Shown: positions 1-12,200 of the stretch, one piece after another
How the letters are laid out: every line of letters begins with the position of its first letter
Numbering within the stretch: position 1 is the stretch's first letter
Source: Quercus robur
Taxonomy: Eukaryota > Streptophyta > Magnoliopsida > Fagales > Fagaceae
Assembly: GCF_932294415.1 (NCBI RefSeq)
Contig: NC_065537.1
Span: 68,400,290 to 68,464,289, forward strand
Reading direction: 5' to 3'
DNA: 64,000 nucleotides
Made by a program: the position numbers and the translations under genes
Notes under the pieces: generated by a model
What the model saw: the letters and a program-made list of their open reading frames with translations, nothing else
Databases searched by the model: none
What the model was told of the DNA's origin: nothing

Positions 1-832
1 CATCCATGCACGGGTATTATGATGCTTGTTTCTTTTTTCTTTCTTTCTTTCTTGTAGTCTATCTTGTTTGAGTTTGAAGTTAGAAGCATGGACACAAACA
101 TGAATACACACAGGACATGGAGATAGGACAATTTTTGAAAGATTAGGATACCACATGGAGGGGATATGACAATCATTTAATATGTGTATATGCATATGTA
201 TGTATGTAGTTTTACTTATATTTAGGCATATTTTGTGTTTCTTTTAATTTTAGAAAATAAATAACAACTATCAAAATGGTTTAAAAACATATCTAAATTG
301 AAGGAATTCTTTAAAATAAAAATACTATATTTTGTCCTCCTAACACATTGAGGACATGCATGCAGGACACCGGGGATTTTAGAGTGTATGTGCTTCAAAT
401 GCATTGGGATATGCAGTGGTCTTTTTTATTCTTAACTAAATGGTGTTGCACATATGGTCTCTTTTTTCATCAAATGGGTAGTATAAGTTAGCGTTATTGT
501 GGATTTATGTTAGATTGTGCATTTTTCCCTCATAAATACAACTTAGAAGCATGTGCCCGTATTGTTCTGACCATCTAGTGGTGTAATATTTTTAGTACAT
601 GACATTCAGTTGGTAAGGTGGATCATGATGTGGTTTTTTTAGAGAATCTGCTATAGCCCTAGTGCAATTTCTTTACTCTTTTTTTTTTCTTAAATATTTT
701 CCTCTTTTTAATTGAAATTTCTGAGTTTCTGGTCAATAAGAAATGGGTTGCTTTGTTCTCTCTACAAATTGAAGTGTTCATATTCCCTTCCTGAAATAAA
801 TATAATATGCCTGCTTTATTTGTGATTTTCAG
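1..832. other. Intron or upstream part of the choline kinase gene, no exon recognised
   Basis: AT-rich sequence with poly-T runs. A clear splice acceptor (pyrimidine tract then CAG) sits at 829-832. I see no open stretch matching choline kinase before it, so the earlier exons are probably outside the window. Confidence 0.5.
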
Positions 833-3800
833 ACACTCTCAGCATCTGATCTGCATGATCCAGAAATATCTGCTCTTATAGCATCTAAAATGAAGGAGTT
901 TAATGATCTTGATATGCCTGGCCCAAATAACGTTCGCCTGTGGGATAGATTGCGGTATGTTTGCCCCCAATACAGAATTTTCTTTTCTCCAATCAGTTTC
1001 AGTTGCATGTATCTCAACCAAAGCAAGGTTATTTTTGCACCCGCATTGTTTGTTCTACAATTTAGATGCAATAACTTTTTTTTTTCAATGCTTCAGAAAC
1101 TGGCTAGGTGCAGCCAAGAGTTTGGCTCTCCCCGAAGAAGCTAAAGCCTTTTGCTTAGATACCATTGAAGAGGATATCTCAATATTGGAAAAGGAGCTTC
1201 CAGGGGCACATCAACGTATAGGTTTTTGCCACAATGATTTGCAATATGGTAACATAATGATTGACGAAGTGACAAATTCAATAACCATCATTGTAAGTTC
1301 CTCTTTGCTGGTTATCTAAATTTATGGTTCTTTGGCAAAATCAGATTTTCTGGGTGACAAAACCATGTTTTGAATTTTTCATAAAACCTCTACTGTCAAG
1401 ATTAAAATTTACAATTGTTTGGTCTACTCAGTGGAATGCAGCGCATAGGAGATTTGATATACCTTAAGTGTCGATCTCTTCATACCCTAACTTTTGTTCC
1501 CTAAATTTGTTAGTTCATGGTAGAAAGAATGAGAGATTTCATTTACCTTGTAATTCTGAATTCTGCATTTCTTTTCCAACTTTACTTTGAGATACCTCAT
1601 AAACTTTTATAGGTTTCAAGGTTAGTACATATAACTGGAAGTGAATTTAGAATAACTGTTAATGGGGGGTAATCAGTTTAGGGAAAGTGGTCAGGTTAGT
1701 ATTAGTAGCTGCTTGGAAAGATCATTTTCAGTTGTTAAAATTTATGGTTATTGTTATTATTTTCTTATATGCATTATATGCAATTTTTGAACCAACCCTG
1801 CTGATGAAAAAGAGTGCAATTATGTCTGTAATTTATTGTAGCAATTGTCCTTATGAACCTCCTATTCATAGGTCTAGCTATCTGTTACCTGCATGATGTA
1901 TGAGTTTAGAGTGGTTCTGTTTTCCTATGGTGTGTATATTCAACTAAGTTTGCATGGCATCCAAGTGGAGTTGTGACTCTGCCTGGTTGAATGACTTATA
2001 GGTCAATGATGGGGTTACTAGTGGTGTCATGGATTTTCCGTAGTCTCAGGTCAGATGAAGATGCATGTATCAGGTAAAATTGATATTGGACAGAAACTTC
2101 TGCTGCATCACCGGATCTTTTTTTCTTTAATTGAGAATTAAGCATTTTAGTAATTTCCTTTTTTATTATACTGCACAGAAACTTGACTCAATTGGAAAGT
2201 TTATTAGTTCAGCTGTCATGAAAGATTTATCCTCGGACTGAAATCCTATACAATAAATATTGCTAGACTAAATCATATTGAACTATTTTTTTTTGGATAA
2301 GTCTGAATCATATTGAACTTTGACACAAAAATTCGGAATGTATGGATTACAGTGAGAAAGTTTTGCCACATGTTTTGTTTGGTTTGAAAATCTTGAATCT
2401 TATTGCATCCTTTGTCCCCTTTTTCCTTTCTTTTACTTCATTTTATCCCCTCTCCCCCTTTTCTCGTTAATTGCAATTCTATGATACCCCCAAACTAAAA
2501 GATCAAAAACCAAAATTTTTGAAAGTTATGGGATCTGAAGAGGATACTTTGATATTCTTAACTAAATATATGATCATGAATAATAAAACCATGTCATGCT
2601 TGGTAGTGGGTTTTTCTGGATGGAATCCACTAACTTTCATGGTTTTTATGGATGGAATCCACAAATTTGCAAGCAGCTGCTAGTTCTGCATGTATACACT
2701 TGGGTTGTTTTCTCAGTAATTTGCTTATATACCAAAATAAAAAATAAAAAACAGACTGTCATCTTTATATGTGAATGTTATGAGAACATCTTGTTTGATA
2801 TGAATTGAAATATCTGATTTTACCCTTCACTCATAATTACTTCCCCCATGAATGCGCAAAGATATTATATGATATAATCAGCTATCATTAATTGTAATTC
2901 CACCATCATTACCAGGATTATGAGTATGCAAGTTACAATGCTGTTGCATTTGACATGGCAAATCATTTTTGTGAGATGGCTGCTGACTATCACACGGAAA
3001 CTCCTCATATTCTGGACTTCAGTAAATATCCCGGTGCGTGGCTTGCTGAGGGTTTTTGTTTTTGTTTTTGTTTTTTTTTTAACATCTTTCTTTGCTTTTA
3101 TTTCCTCTGATCGAAAGGGAATTCTTTTTGCCTCCACCAGGTTTGGAGGATCGTCAAAGATTTGTTCGTATATATTTGAGCTCTTCTGGTAATAAAATTT
3201 TTATCCTTCATTTTATTTGTACAAGTAATTTTTGCTGTGTCTCTCTTTTTTCTTTTTTACTATGAATTTCACATGAATGATCACTATTATAACATTTAAA
3301 AACTGCAATTAGTGTTCATTTCCGTCGATAGGAAAACCCAATATTGTCGCTGTATATTTTCCTTTGAATTCTCATATTTCATTGGCTTAAATATGTCAAG
3401 AGCCTTGTAGTAGCTTAACTGACACCTCTTGGCATTTTCAATAGAGACGTCAAGGATTCAAATCCCTCCTTCCCCAACTATCTAATCATCCAAAAAAATA
3501 AAACAGAGCTTAAATATAAATATAATGTAATTGTTGAACAATCTAAATCATGTAACCAAGTTGTGTTAGTGGCTAGAATTATACTTCACCCGAGAATTTG
3601 CATTTTGCTTTCATCATCCTCTGATCTGAATCTTTAATTGCAGGTGATGAACCTAGCGATATTGAAGTCGAGCAGTTACTTCAAGATGTTGAGAAGTATA
3701 CTCTTGCAAGCCATCTGGTTTGGGGCTTATGGGGAATAATATCGGTACCTTCTCATCTTAGCTTTCATGATTAGAACTCGAACACTAAAATCCTACAAGA

Positions 3801-4607
3801 ATGTCTCAGGATGACCAAGCCAATATTTTTACCAGGAAGTTTACTATGGTTGCTGAATATAGAGTTTGACTTACCTCTCTTTTTTATCTATCAAAAAAAA
3901 AAAAAGAGTTTGACTTACCTCTTGGATATCTGTACAGATTATTACTTAATTTAACTTTTTTTCTTCTTCTTCTATAAACATCCTTTTAAACGCTTTGTCA
4001 AACATTTCTATTCCCACCCCCCCCCCCCCCCCCCACCCCCAACCCAACCCCAGTTTTTCAAAACATTAATGGCATTTCTAGCCTCATACATATAACCCTC
4101 CGGGTGCCTCATCAGGGACATGCCATTAAATGGCTTAAATAGAAGCTATTCTGTGTCTAGTTTTAGCTTTTATTCCTGGTTTTAGTTTCAACCAAGTTGA
4201 TCTCCTACCACAGTAGCTTTTTCTAGTTTTCAAAACGTTATTTTATTGGCAGTCTAGCCTCATATAGTTGATAGGGACCTCACCATTAAAAGGTTTACAA
4301 TATAAGCTATTTTTTTTTTATTATATGCTTGGTTTTAATTTCTACCTAGCTGATCTCCTACCTTGTACCTAGTAGGTATGTTATGGGAAATTGCTAGGAA
4401 ATAAATTTTTTTTATGCATTCATTTTCTGCAAGCTCATTAGTTTTATCTTCTGATATCTTGTTCAGGAACATGTGAATGAAATCGACTTTGACTACATGG
4501 AATATGCAAGGCAAAGGTTTCAACAATACTGGTTAAGGAAGCCTGAACTATTAGGCTCTGTTAGAGCTTCCTCTGATAGTGTGGCTGATGGTAACGGTGC
4601 CATCTAG
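833..4607 (+). CDS. Choline kinase (choline/ethanolamine kinase family), 3' part of gene
   Basis: Six coding exons read through GT-AG introns without a break: 833-954, 1097-1292, 2916-3033, 3141-3188, 3644-3744 and 4467-4607 (stop TAG). They give about 242 residues. Choline kinases are about 350 residues long, so roughly 110 N-terminal residues lie left of the window. The second exon carries the Brenner phosphotransferase motif [10 protein letters not shown] (catalytic Asp). The third carries the choline-kinase motif DYEYASYN followed by FDMANHF. The end is the family's usual region, with [22 protein letters not shown] and [14 protein letters not shown]. By family knowledge the enzyme phosphorylates choline with ATP in the cytosol, the first step of the Kennedy pathway to phosphatidylcholine. 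Introns hold a poly-C run (about 4017-4034), a SINE (3395-3507) and two very short retro-insertions. The family assignment is secure. Ethanolamine preference cannot be excluded. Confidence 0.93.
2271..2319 (-). repeat. Tail-only retro-insertion with 14-bp target-site duplication
   Basis: The 14-mer AATCATATTGAACT occurs at 2271-2284 and again, exactly, at 2306-2319. Between the copies lie only 21 bp: a T9 tract followed by GGATAAGTCTG. Read on the minus strand this is a short 3' end (...TTATCC) plus an A tail. The pattern is that expected of target-primed reverse transcription that stopped almost at once. Confidence 0.7.
3395..3507 (+). mobile_element. tRNA-derived SINE in choline kinase intron, 10-bp target-site duplication
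   Basis: A unit of about 113 bp with an A-box-like stretch (TAGCTTAACTGACA), a B-box-like GGATTCAAATCCC (3454-3466) and an A-rich tail. It is flanked by GCTTAAATAT at 3385-3394 and 3508-3517, an exact 10-bp duplication. Its body resembles several other copies in the window (27.24, 28.71, 43.18 and 44.26 kb). It is intronic and in the same orientation as the host gene. Confidence 0.7.
3861..3922 (+). repeat. Tail-only retro-insertion with 18-bp target-site duplication
   Basis: AGAGTTTGACTTACCTCT is found at 3861-3878 and exactly again at 3905-3922. The 26 bp between them are CTTTTTTATCTATC followed by A12. This is a plus-strand tail-only insertion in a choline kinase intron. The TATC just before the A tract matches the other sites listed here. 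Confidence 0.75.
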
Positions 4608-5003
4608 TGTGCCATCTAGTCCTTGATATGCTTCCTCTTTATTAGTGTATTGTGTATATACAGATGCAATATTTTGTTAGATATTCATCATGTCCCAAGG
4701 ATCAAAATGTAAGATGTTAATTAATTAATGGTTGATAAGGGGCTTTGCTTATTGCGCTTTGTAATGAAATTTGTTACTTATAAAGAATATGGTTGATAAG
4801 GATTTTGATTTTGTTACAAAATTAATATTTGATTTAGAAGAGTTGTTTTTTTGTTGTGTGAAATCATGTCGGTCTTATGAAGGACGAAAACGAGCATGGA
4901 GCAATGCTTTTGTGCAAATATCTATGTATGACAACAAAGCACTAATCCCAGTCCGAACTAGGGACATCACAATTGAATACAATCAAAGAATTAATAGGTT
5001 AGT

Positions 5004-5065
5004 TACTTGCAATTATTTCCATTCCATACAAAAAAAATAAAAAATAAAAAATACTTGCAATTATT
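5004..5065 (+). repeat. Tail-only retro-insertion with 14-bp target-site duplication
   Basis: TACTTGCAATTATT occurs at 5004-5017 and 5052-5065. Between them are 34 bp: TCCATTCCATAC, then an A-rich tail with interspersed T. This tail has the A7-8/TA6 pattern of a reverse-transcribed end rather than a pure slippage tract. Confidence 0.65.
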
Positions 5066-5683
5066 GAAAATTATACGTCAGGTGTCAAATCCTGGACTAC
5101 ACATCAATCCGGACTCATGGTTGGTTGGTTCATAGGCCACAACTGGTTGAATTGTTGCCCTTTCAAGGACACTTGGATGGTAGGTTCAATGGACTTGAAG
5201 ATGTCCGTAATTTTTGATATCTTAAGTTTCATCTATTACATTATCGGTTCATGAAATTTTTAGGGTGTTTTGTAGAATAATAGGTCAAATTGGAGACATT
5301 ATATATATATATATAGATATTGGACTGATGTATTGACCACAATTAGGGTCCTATTAACAGATCTCCTTAATGAGAAATAAAAAACTGTCAAAATATTAAT
5401 TGTTTTTTTTTTTCATGATAATTTTTCTAAAATGGCTCACTAACAAATGTCCTTAGAACATCTGTTAACATTTCTTGTATTTTATTATTATTTTTATAAA
5501 AACCAAGTTGTAATCTTGGTTCATGTAATGTAACATAGAGGTTTTGAATTTTGTTTGAATTATGTTAATTATAACTAATTGAAGGCGTGAATTGAAATGA
5601 ATTAAAAAAGAAGTTTGAGAAATAGTAAATAAACAAAAAAGATTTTGAAAATAAATTGAATTTTATATCACCCTTCCACCAAC

Positions 5684-5710
5684 CACAACTCGCCACGTGG
5701 GCGAGTTGTG
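5684..5710. promoter_or_regulatory. 27-bp palindrome centred on a G-box
   Basis: Arms CACAACTCGCC (5684-5694) and GGCGAGTTGTG (5700-5710) are perfect reverse complements around a 5-base centre. The junction contains CACGTG at 5694-5699. It lies about 570 bp upstream of the BRCT gene start and about 1.1 kb after the choline kinase stop. G-boxes bind bZIP and bHLH factors. Use here is inferred only. Confidence 0.45.
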
Positions 5711-6176
5711 CACAAAATTGTGGCACCAGAACCACTTATCTTGACATACATGAAAGATGGATAGTGTATCACATATTTTAGCCAATTCAATCCAATATAA
5801 ATAAAAAAATTTCATAGGTTCTAATTAATTCAACTATGAAATTTACTATTATCCAATTGTGCCTATAATAATAATACGATTTATTAATGTGTTGGTCACT
5901 TGGCCTCGTACTAAAGAATAATTATCATAAAATGAATATTTTATATTGTATCATATTTTAAAATTCTATGGTATATATAAAAAAATGATTTTTTTTTTTA
6001 AACACAGCCTTTTAAAGTTACAAAATCCTATGAAATGATTAAAAAAATTACAAAATTCTATTAACATCAAATGTTTATCTATTACTTTAAAAAAAAGTTT
6101 TTTTTTTTTTTAATTTTATTTTATTTCTTATTAACTATTATTAATTAAAAAAAAAAAAAAAAACTATTACTTTTCG

Positions 6177-6226
6177 TTTGGCGCGAAAATCCTAGACTAA
6201 GTAAATAGGCTGTGTTTGGCGCTCCC
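6177..6226 (+). promoter_or_regulatory. Two E2F-type sites upstream of the BRCT gene
   Basis: TTTGGCGCGAAAA (6177-6189) fits the plant E2F consensus TTTSSCGC and is nearly self-complementary. A second TTTGGCGC lies at 6215-6222, 38 bp further on. The proposed ATG is at 6275. E2F/DP sites are typical of S-phase and DNA-repair genes, in keeping with a BRCT product. A short CATTCA-type hexamer repeat follows (about 6226-6250). Confidence 0.6.
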
Positions 6227-6274
6227 ACATTCACATTCACATTCACATTCCTTTTTTTTTCTTTCGAAATTTCA

Positions 6275-9200
6275 ATGTCAATGGGGTGCAGCTTAGGGCT
6301 TCGTCCTCCTCAGTTCTCCGAGGTACGCCAACTGATTTCTTTTTCTCCTTATCCTCTTTTTGTTATAATGCTAATTGATACTTGTTTGGTTACCGAGAAA
6401 ATAGTAAAAAAGTAAAGTGAAATGGATTTCTCAGTTTTGTGTATTAGTGGAAAAGGTGGAAACCCACTTGACTTGATCCATGGTTAGCAGCAGTGGCTCA
6501 TGTAAAAATTCATTCTTTTTTTGTTTTTTGGTTTTTTCAGCAACCAAATTGAACCGGGTCAAGCTTAATTTTAAGTAAAATTATGGATTTTGAATGGTTC
6601 AGCTGTTAGGTCTAATTGAAAGTTCCACTTGACTCAGTTAGCAAATGCTTATCTAAGATTTATTGTTGTTATTATTATTATTTTTTTTTCGTTTTTCTTA
6701 GCAACCAAACTGAACTGGGTCAAGCTTAATTTTAAGTAAAATTCTGGATTATGAATGGTTCACTTATTGGGTCTAATTGAAAGGGGAGGGGGGTATTCAC
6801 CATTCATTTCTTTTTGTTTGTTTGCTGTTTCTTGGTTTTGTCCAGGAAGAAGTATTGAATTCAATTTTCATAGGCATTTGGTTATGCATGTGATGAGTGA
6901 GTTTGTGGTGTCTTATCTTTTCTTTAAGAAATTTTCCTGGTTTTGAGGTTTTGCTACCTGGGTTTTTTTTTTTCCTTTCCTTTAACCATGGGCTATTTGT
7001 TGACAATTTATATGTGTGAGTTTTCCGCTTTACAATAACTATTTCATTTTACAATTTTGATAAAGGAAATCCATTTAGAAAGTACTTGGATTTAGGCAAT
7101 TAACTTTTTCAATTGCAATAAACCTTGGTAAATCTCGCTTACGTTGTGTTGTGCTTCCAGAACCAATGAACAACCTGTTTGAGATATTTAATGAAAATTT
7201 TATTTCTAAGGGGGAAATCAAATATTAAGGTTAATAATGAAAGTTGCTTCCAGAACAACTGAACTTTATGTTTTCGTCGCTTTAATCTAATAATTGTATA
7301 ATGCCAAAGTGGAATCTTGGTATTTTGTAAAAAGAAAAAAAGAAATATTGGTATAAAATTGGGGTTTGTTGCTACCTTGAGACTAAGCTCCCTTCTTGTA
7401 CTTCCCTTTTGGCATCATGGTTGTGTTTTCTGTACATCTCCTAACTCCTATGTCATTGTACATGCTCCGCAAATTTGCATCCAATGAAATCTGGTAAAGA
7501 AAAAGAAATGTGGGACGTTCTGTTTTCTAAGTGATTGCTTATAAATTTTTTGTTACAAGCTATAACTGCAACCAATGGTGTTGTTTGAACATGTACTAAT
7601 TACAGGATTTAGTTTGGCTTCCTGGTTGGCTTCAGCAACATCAAGCAGAACCATTCGATGAGCACATAAAGGAAACTCAAATGCCTTCTGAGCTAGCAAT
7701 TAAGGTTGGAAGGTTTTTTATTGTTTATTTCTATGTTGTTTACCGTTTGGCATGTGTTGATATTGATACACAATATGGCTTATTCTCCAATAACTTCAAA
7801 TTCTATTATGTTCATAACCTTCTCCCACCTCCTACAGGGAGTCCCTTGATGAACTTCAATACTGTGCATTGTGGATCCAACTTACTTCTCTCATGTCCTC
7901 ACCATCTTTCTTATGTCCTACTGAATGAAATTGAAACAATGATGTTATTGTAAATAACTTAAAAGAGTGGTGCCAGCTTTTTTTCTGCACTGTCAAAGTT
8001 TCTTTTTATTCTGATGATTGTTTTCATCCAATATTTTAGCGTTCAATACTTACACAAGGAAGAATGGGATAAAAGATACTGCTTCTATAAGTAGATAGGT
8101 CAGTAACACAATATCTATTATTTGGGTTTGTCACTGTGCAATATGATAAACTAATGATCCAAAATCGCTTGCGATCATCTTGTAATGGGGATTTTTTGTC
8201 AATTAGGACTTCCTTTTTTGTTAACCTAATTTTATTCCTGTCATTCTAGTGTTGTGGTCACTGAGCTCTAAGTCTGTTTTTCCACCTTTAGGTTATTAGG
8301 ATGCAATCAATGAGGTGGAAGGAGTAGTGGGACAAGAGAACTATTTTAATCATCATGTTTAAGTCAGAAGCTGATTTTTCTTAGACTCCATAAGCATCTG
8401 GAATTGGAACCAAACTACTTATTTCTGGTCTACATTTTGTAAATTATTAGTCTCTGATTTTTAGTTTGTTGTAGTGAATTTTTCTTGACTTCTGATGGTA
8501 TGTAATTTGATAAAGCCATAAAGGTGATGATTCAAATAAACTTAATTAACACTTGTTATTTCCATTCACTGGATTGTTGCACAGATTATTCTATGCTTGA
8601 TGTGCATGAATGGTTTAGTTTAATAAAATGTTTTCTAATGTATCTTGTTTGTTGGAATGGATAGGGTTTGAGTTCTTTTCAAGGAAACATTGGTGTAAGT
8701 AAAGATGCAAATCTTTTAGCAAGGGAAGAAGGTAGATATAACAACTGTCATTTATTCTTATCTGGGGAAAACAGTTCAGAAATTAGTTTTTCTCCATCTC
8801 CTGGAAATGTAAGTTTTTAACCATATTGGCCAAAAAGTAATTCTAAAATTCTGGGTTCTGCAAACATTATTATATTTCTGAATGAATTTGCAAGTTTAGG
8901 CTTATCTCCTAACTTTGACCTGCAAAATGATGTGTTTTCTCTTGAATTTTTTATGCTGCATTGGCATATATNNNNNNNNNNNNNNNNNNNNNNNNNNNNN
9001 NNNNNNNNNNNNNNNNNNNNNNNNNNNNNNNNNNNNNNNNNNNNNNNNNNNNNNNNNNNNNNNNNNNNNNNNNNNNNNNNNNNNNNNNNNNNNNNNNNNN
9101 NNNNNNNNNNNNNNNNNNNNNNNNNNNNNNNNNNNNNNNNNNNNNNNNNNNNNNNNNNNNNNNNNNNNNNNNNNNNNNNNNNNNNNNNNNNNNNNNNNNN

Positions 9201-12200
9201 NNNNNNNNNNNNNNNNNNNNNNNNNNNNNNNNNNNNNNNNNNNNNNNNNNNNNNNNNNNNNNNNNNNNNNNNNNNNNNNNNNNNNNNNNNNNNNNNNNNN
9301 NNNNNNNNNNNNNNNNNNNNNNNNNNNNNNNNNNNNNNNNNNNNNNNNNNNNNNNNNNNNNNNNNNNNNNNNNNNNNNNNNNNNNNNNNNNNNNNNNNNN
9401 NNNNNNNNNNNNNNNNNNNNNNNNNNNNNNNNNNNNNNNNNNNNNNNNNNNNNNNNNNNNNNNNNNNNNNNGGGGTGGGGGGGGGGGGGGGGGGGTTAGA
9501 AGATGACAATTTGAGTTGTGGAATGATCCTATCGAAAGGGGGAGAGGGTGGGGGGGGGGGGGTGTTTAGAAGATGACAATTTGTGTTGTGGAATGATCCT
9601 ATCAAAAGAGGATATATTAAAGATGATAAAATAGCACTTGTTCCAAAAGCTTAAGTTGATAGAAATGATGATTTTAATGACTTAACCATTATTCTAACAC
9701 CACAACCCCCCCCCCCCCCCCCCCCGCCCCCCCCCAAAATCAGTAAGTGGGGCTTAACACACGGAGTTTTTAACTTTAAATGGAAGGAGGTAAAGTGGAG
9801 ATAGGGTTTAGATGGGGTTTGAAATCAGAATCACCTAATTTGATACCATGAATGATAAACTACCATTTGTCCGAAAAACTTAAGCTAGAAAGAAAGGGTG
9901 AATTTACTCAATGAACCATTATTCTAGCAAAAGAGAGAGGAGATTATTGGAGATTGGTCTTGTATGTGTAAGAGGGGTTGGTGAAGCAGTTGACCATCTT
10001 CTTACTTCACTGCTTGTGTTGCACAGGACCTTTAGTCATTAGAGTTTGTGTTCATGTTTTGTACTGAGTATAACTGAAATTGATAGTTTTTTTAACATGT
10101 TTGAGGTAACCCTTTCTTCTTACTGTGGAATTTGTTTGATGTTATAGCTCGCATTGTGAGTTTATTGCAGATGACTTTCCAGTCTAGCTGAATGCTTGTC
10201 TTACAACCTTCTGTCAACTGCTTTTTGTTGATGTATGAAGGTTTAAAAGAATCGATATATTTTTACTGTATTTTATTTTTATCAGGAGATGAATGTTGCT
10301 GCCATTTTTTCCAATTTTGAATGTATTTCTCTGTGGTTTTATGATTCAAAAATTGTCAATTATTAGGTACATGATTCTTTTAAACCGAGCTGATGCAATG
10401 TGTACCAGCATTGGGAAGCTAGTTCATCTCAATAACAATAAATATATCTTTGAGAGAGTAGGGATCATGCTTCATGGAAAGCATAGTTTCTACACCAAAT
10501 TCTCAAAAATATTCAAGGTAAAGATCAGTTCACTCTAATTGATAGCTTTACTTGAAGTCCATATTATATCTCCTTGACTATATTAGTTTAATTTGCCTTT
10601 CTCTGGCCATCTTTTCTTGGTCACATAGCTCCTGCATGATTACAAAACTATAATGTTAATATTTTTTAATAAGCACCGGGAAATCAGTGGAATTGCTTTT
10701 AACTGACCTTGTAACCTATGCAAGGATCATTATTGAACTCTGAAGTTTGAATTTGTATCTCATTACTTCTTGTAGCTATTGTGTGCTGAGTGCTAGACCT
10801 AAAAAGCAAGAGAACTAGGTTGTTTCTTGGATATGTTTGATCTTGATGCAAAGGTTTTCCAAAAGTTTCTGATCATCTAACTCTTAAGAGTTAAGAAGTT
10901 CTTTTTGAGTAGAGCAAAATAGTTAGATCATGGAGGGAGTGGAGCACTTGATTGGGAATCTTTAAGCAAACTTGCACTAGTTTTCTCCTTGATGGTAGAC
11001 TCTTTTTTCTTAAAATCATGAGTCTTTATAGAATTCATTGACTCCTGAAATTTTAGCTTCTCTAATCTTCACCTATATCCTAAACCTTTAACTAAAATGA
11101 TTGAAGAACAAAGAAGAAGGTTTGACTGTTTTCTTTATTCCTGTTACAAGATTTAGCAACTGAAAAAGTAGGACATGACATGGTAAGGCACACAAACATG
11201 AACATGGTACGAGTCAATGTGTGCAAGCCAACAATGCAAATTGCAAAAGTAGACTTGATGGAAATGGGAGATCGGGATGATTAATAAACCTCTCAAGTCT
11301 CACCTAGCATTTTACTCTGTGTAACTCCTGATAAAAAATAAATTTTATTTCATTTATATGAAGTTATGAATGCAAAATTTCTAAAGTAATTCACGCCTTC
11401 TTTTTTTGTCACATATTTTTATATCATATCTTAGTTGATTTGCTTTTGAAATATTGATTAGTTTCATTGCTTATAGACCATTAGTGTGGTTGTCCCTCTT
11501 TATAACCATAGTGTTTCATTTGAAATAACATATGCCGACATGTCAAAACTAAATGTAAGGGTAGAAAAACTTGATTATGGTACCTCAGGTATTTTTTTTC
11601 TGGTTCCCAATAATAATTTGCCATGTCATACATATGCAAACTAAACACTCATTTTGTTAAACATTGAAACCCTATCTTGTCCTTTCATTTCATTCACTGA
11701 ATCTTTTTGATCTCTCTTTGAAGCCTGATTGGGTCCAAAGTAGATGGCCATCAGCAGAAATTCTCTCTCTCTTACAGCTAATGAAATCATTTATGTGCTT
11801 TCTAGTGGGCATGTTAGCAAAAATTGAACATTGTGACTATGGATATTACATATTTAACTTGTCCATTTGCTGCACAACACTCCTATTACAGTTTTCGTAA
11901 AAGCAACATCTGATATCAAACCTACCTCACCCTTCAAGATCCCCCTAAAAGATTCAGACCTCACTTGAGAAAACACATTCTCAAAGAACCACAAATCTTT
12001 GAATTTCAAGAAACAGAATTCTATTAGGCATAATTTAAACACTGTTGTGGTTACTCAACAAACCCACATTTCACAAAATCACAATCAGTGCATCACCCAC
12101 GAACACATCCATAATCAAATCCATCTTCACTGTCATCGTAGGAATTACCTGCTCCAAACAAAGATCTAAGAGTCCAGCACAAGCCTTAATTAAACAAGGA

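Larger units (their letters stand above)
4608..6176. other. Spacer between choline kinase and BRCT gene
   Basis: The choline kinase 3' UTR is probably in the first 200 bases. The rest is AT-rich with homopolymer runs, a (TA)n tract near 5300, a tail-only insertion (5004-5065) and a G-box palindrome (5684-5710). No coding sequence is supported. Confidence 0.6.

Noticed and set aside
8817-9605. Long open frames across the assembly gap on both strands
   Set aside because: They are open only because N codons hide stops; the flanking residues are poly-Gly/Pro from the G tract.
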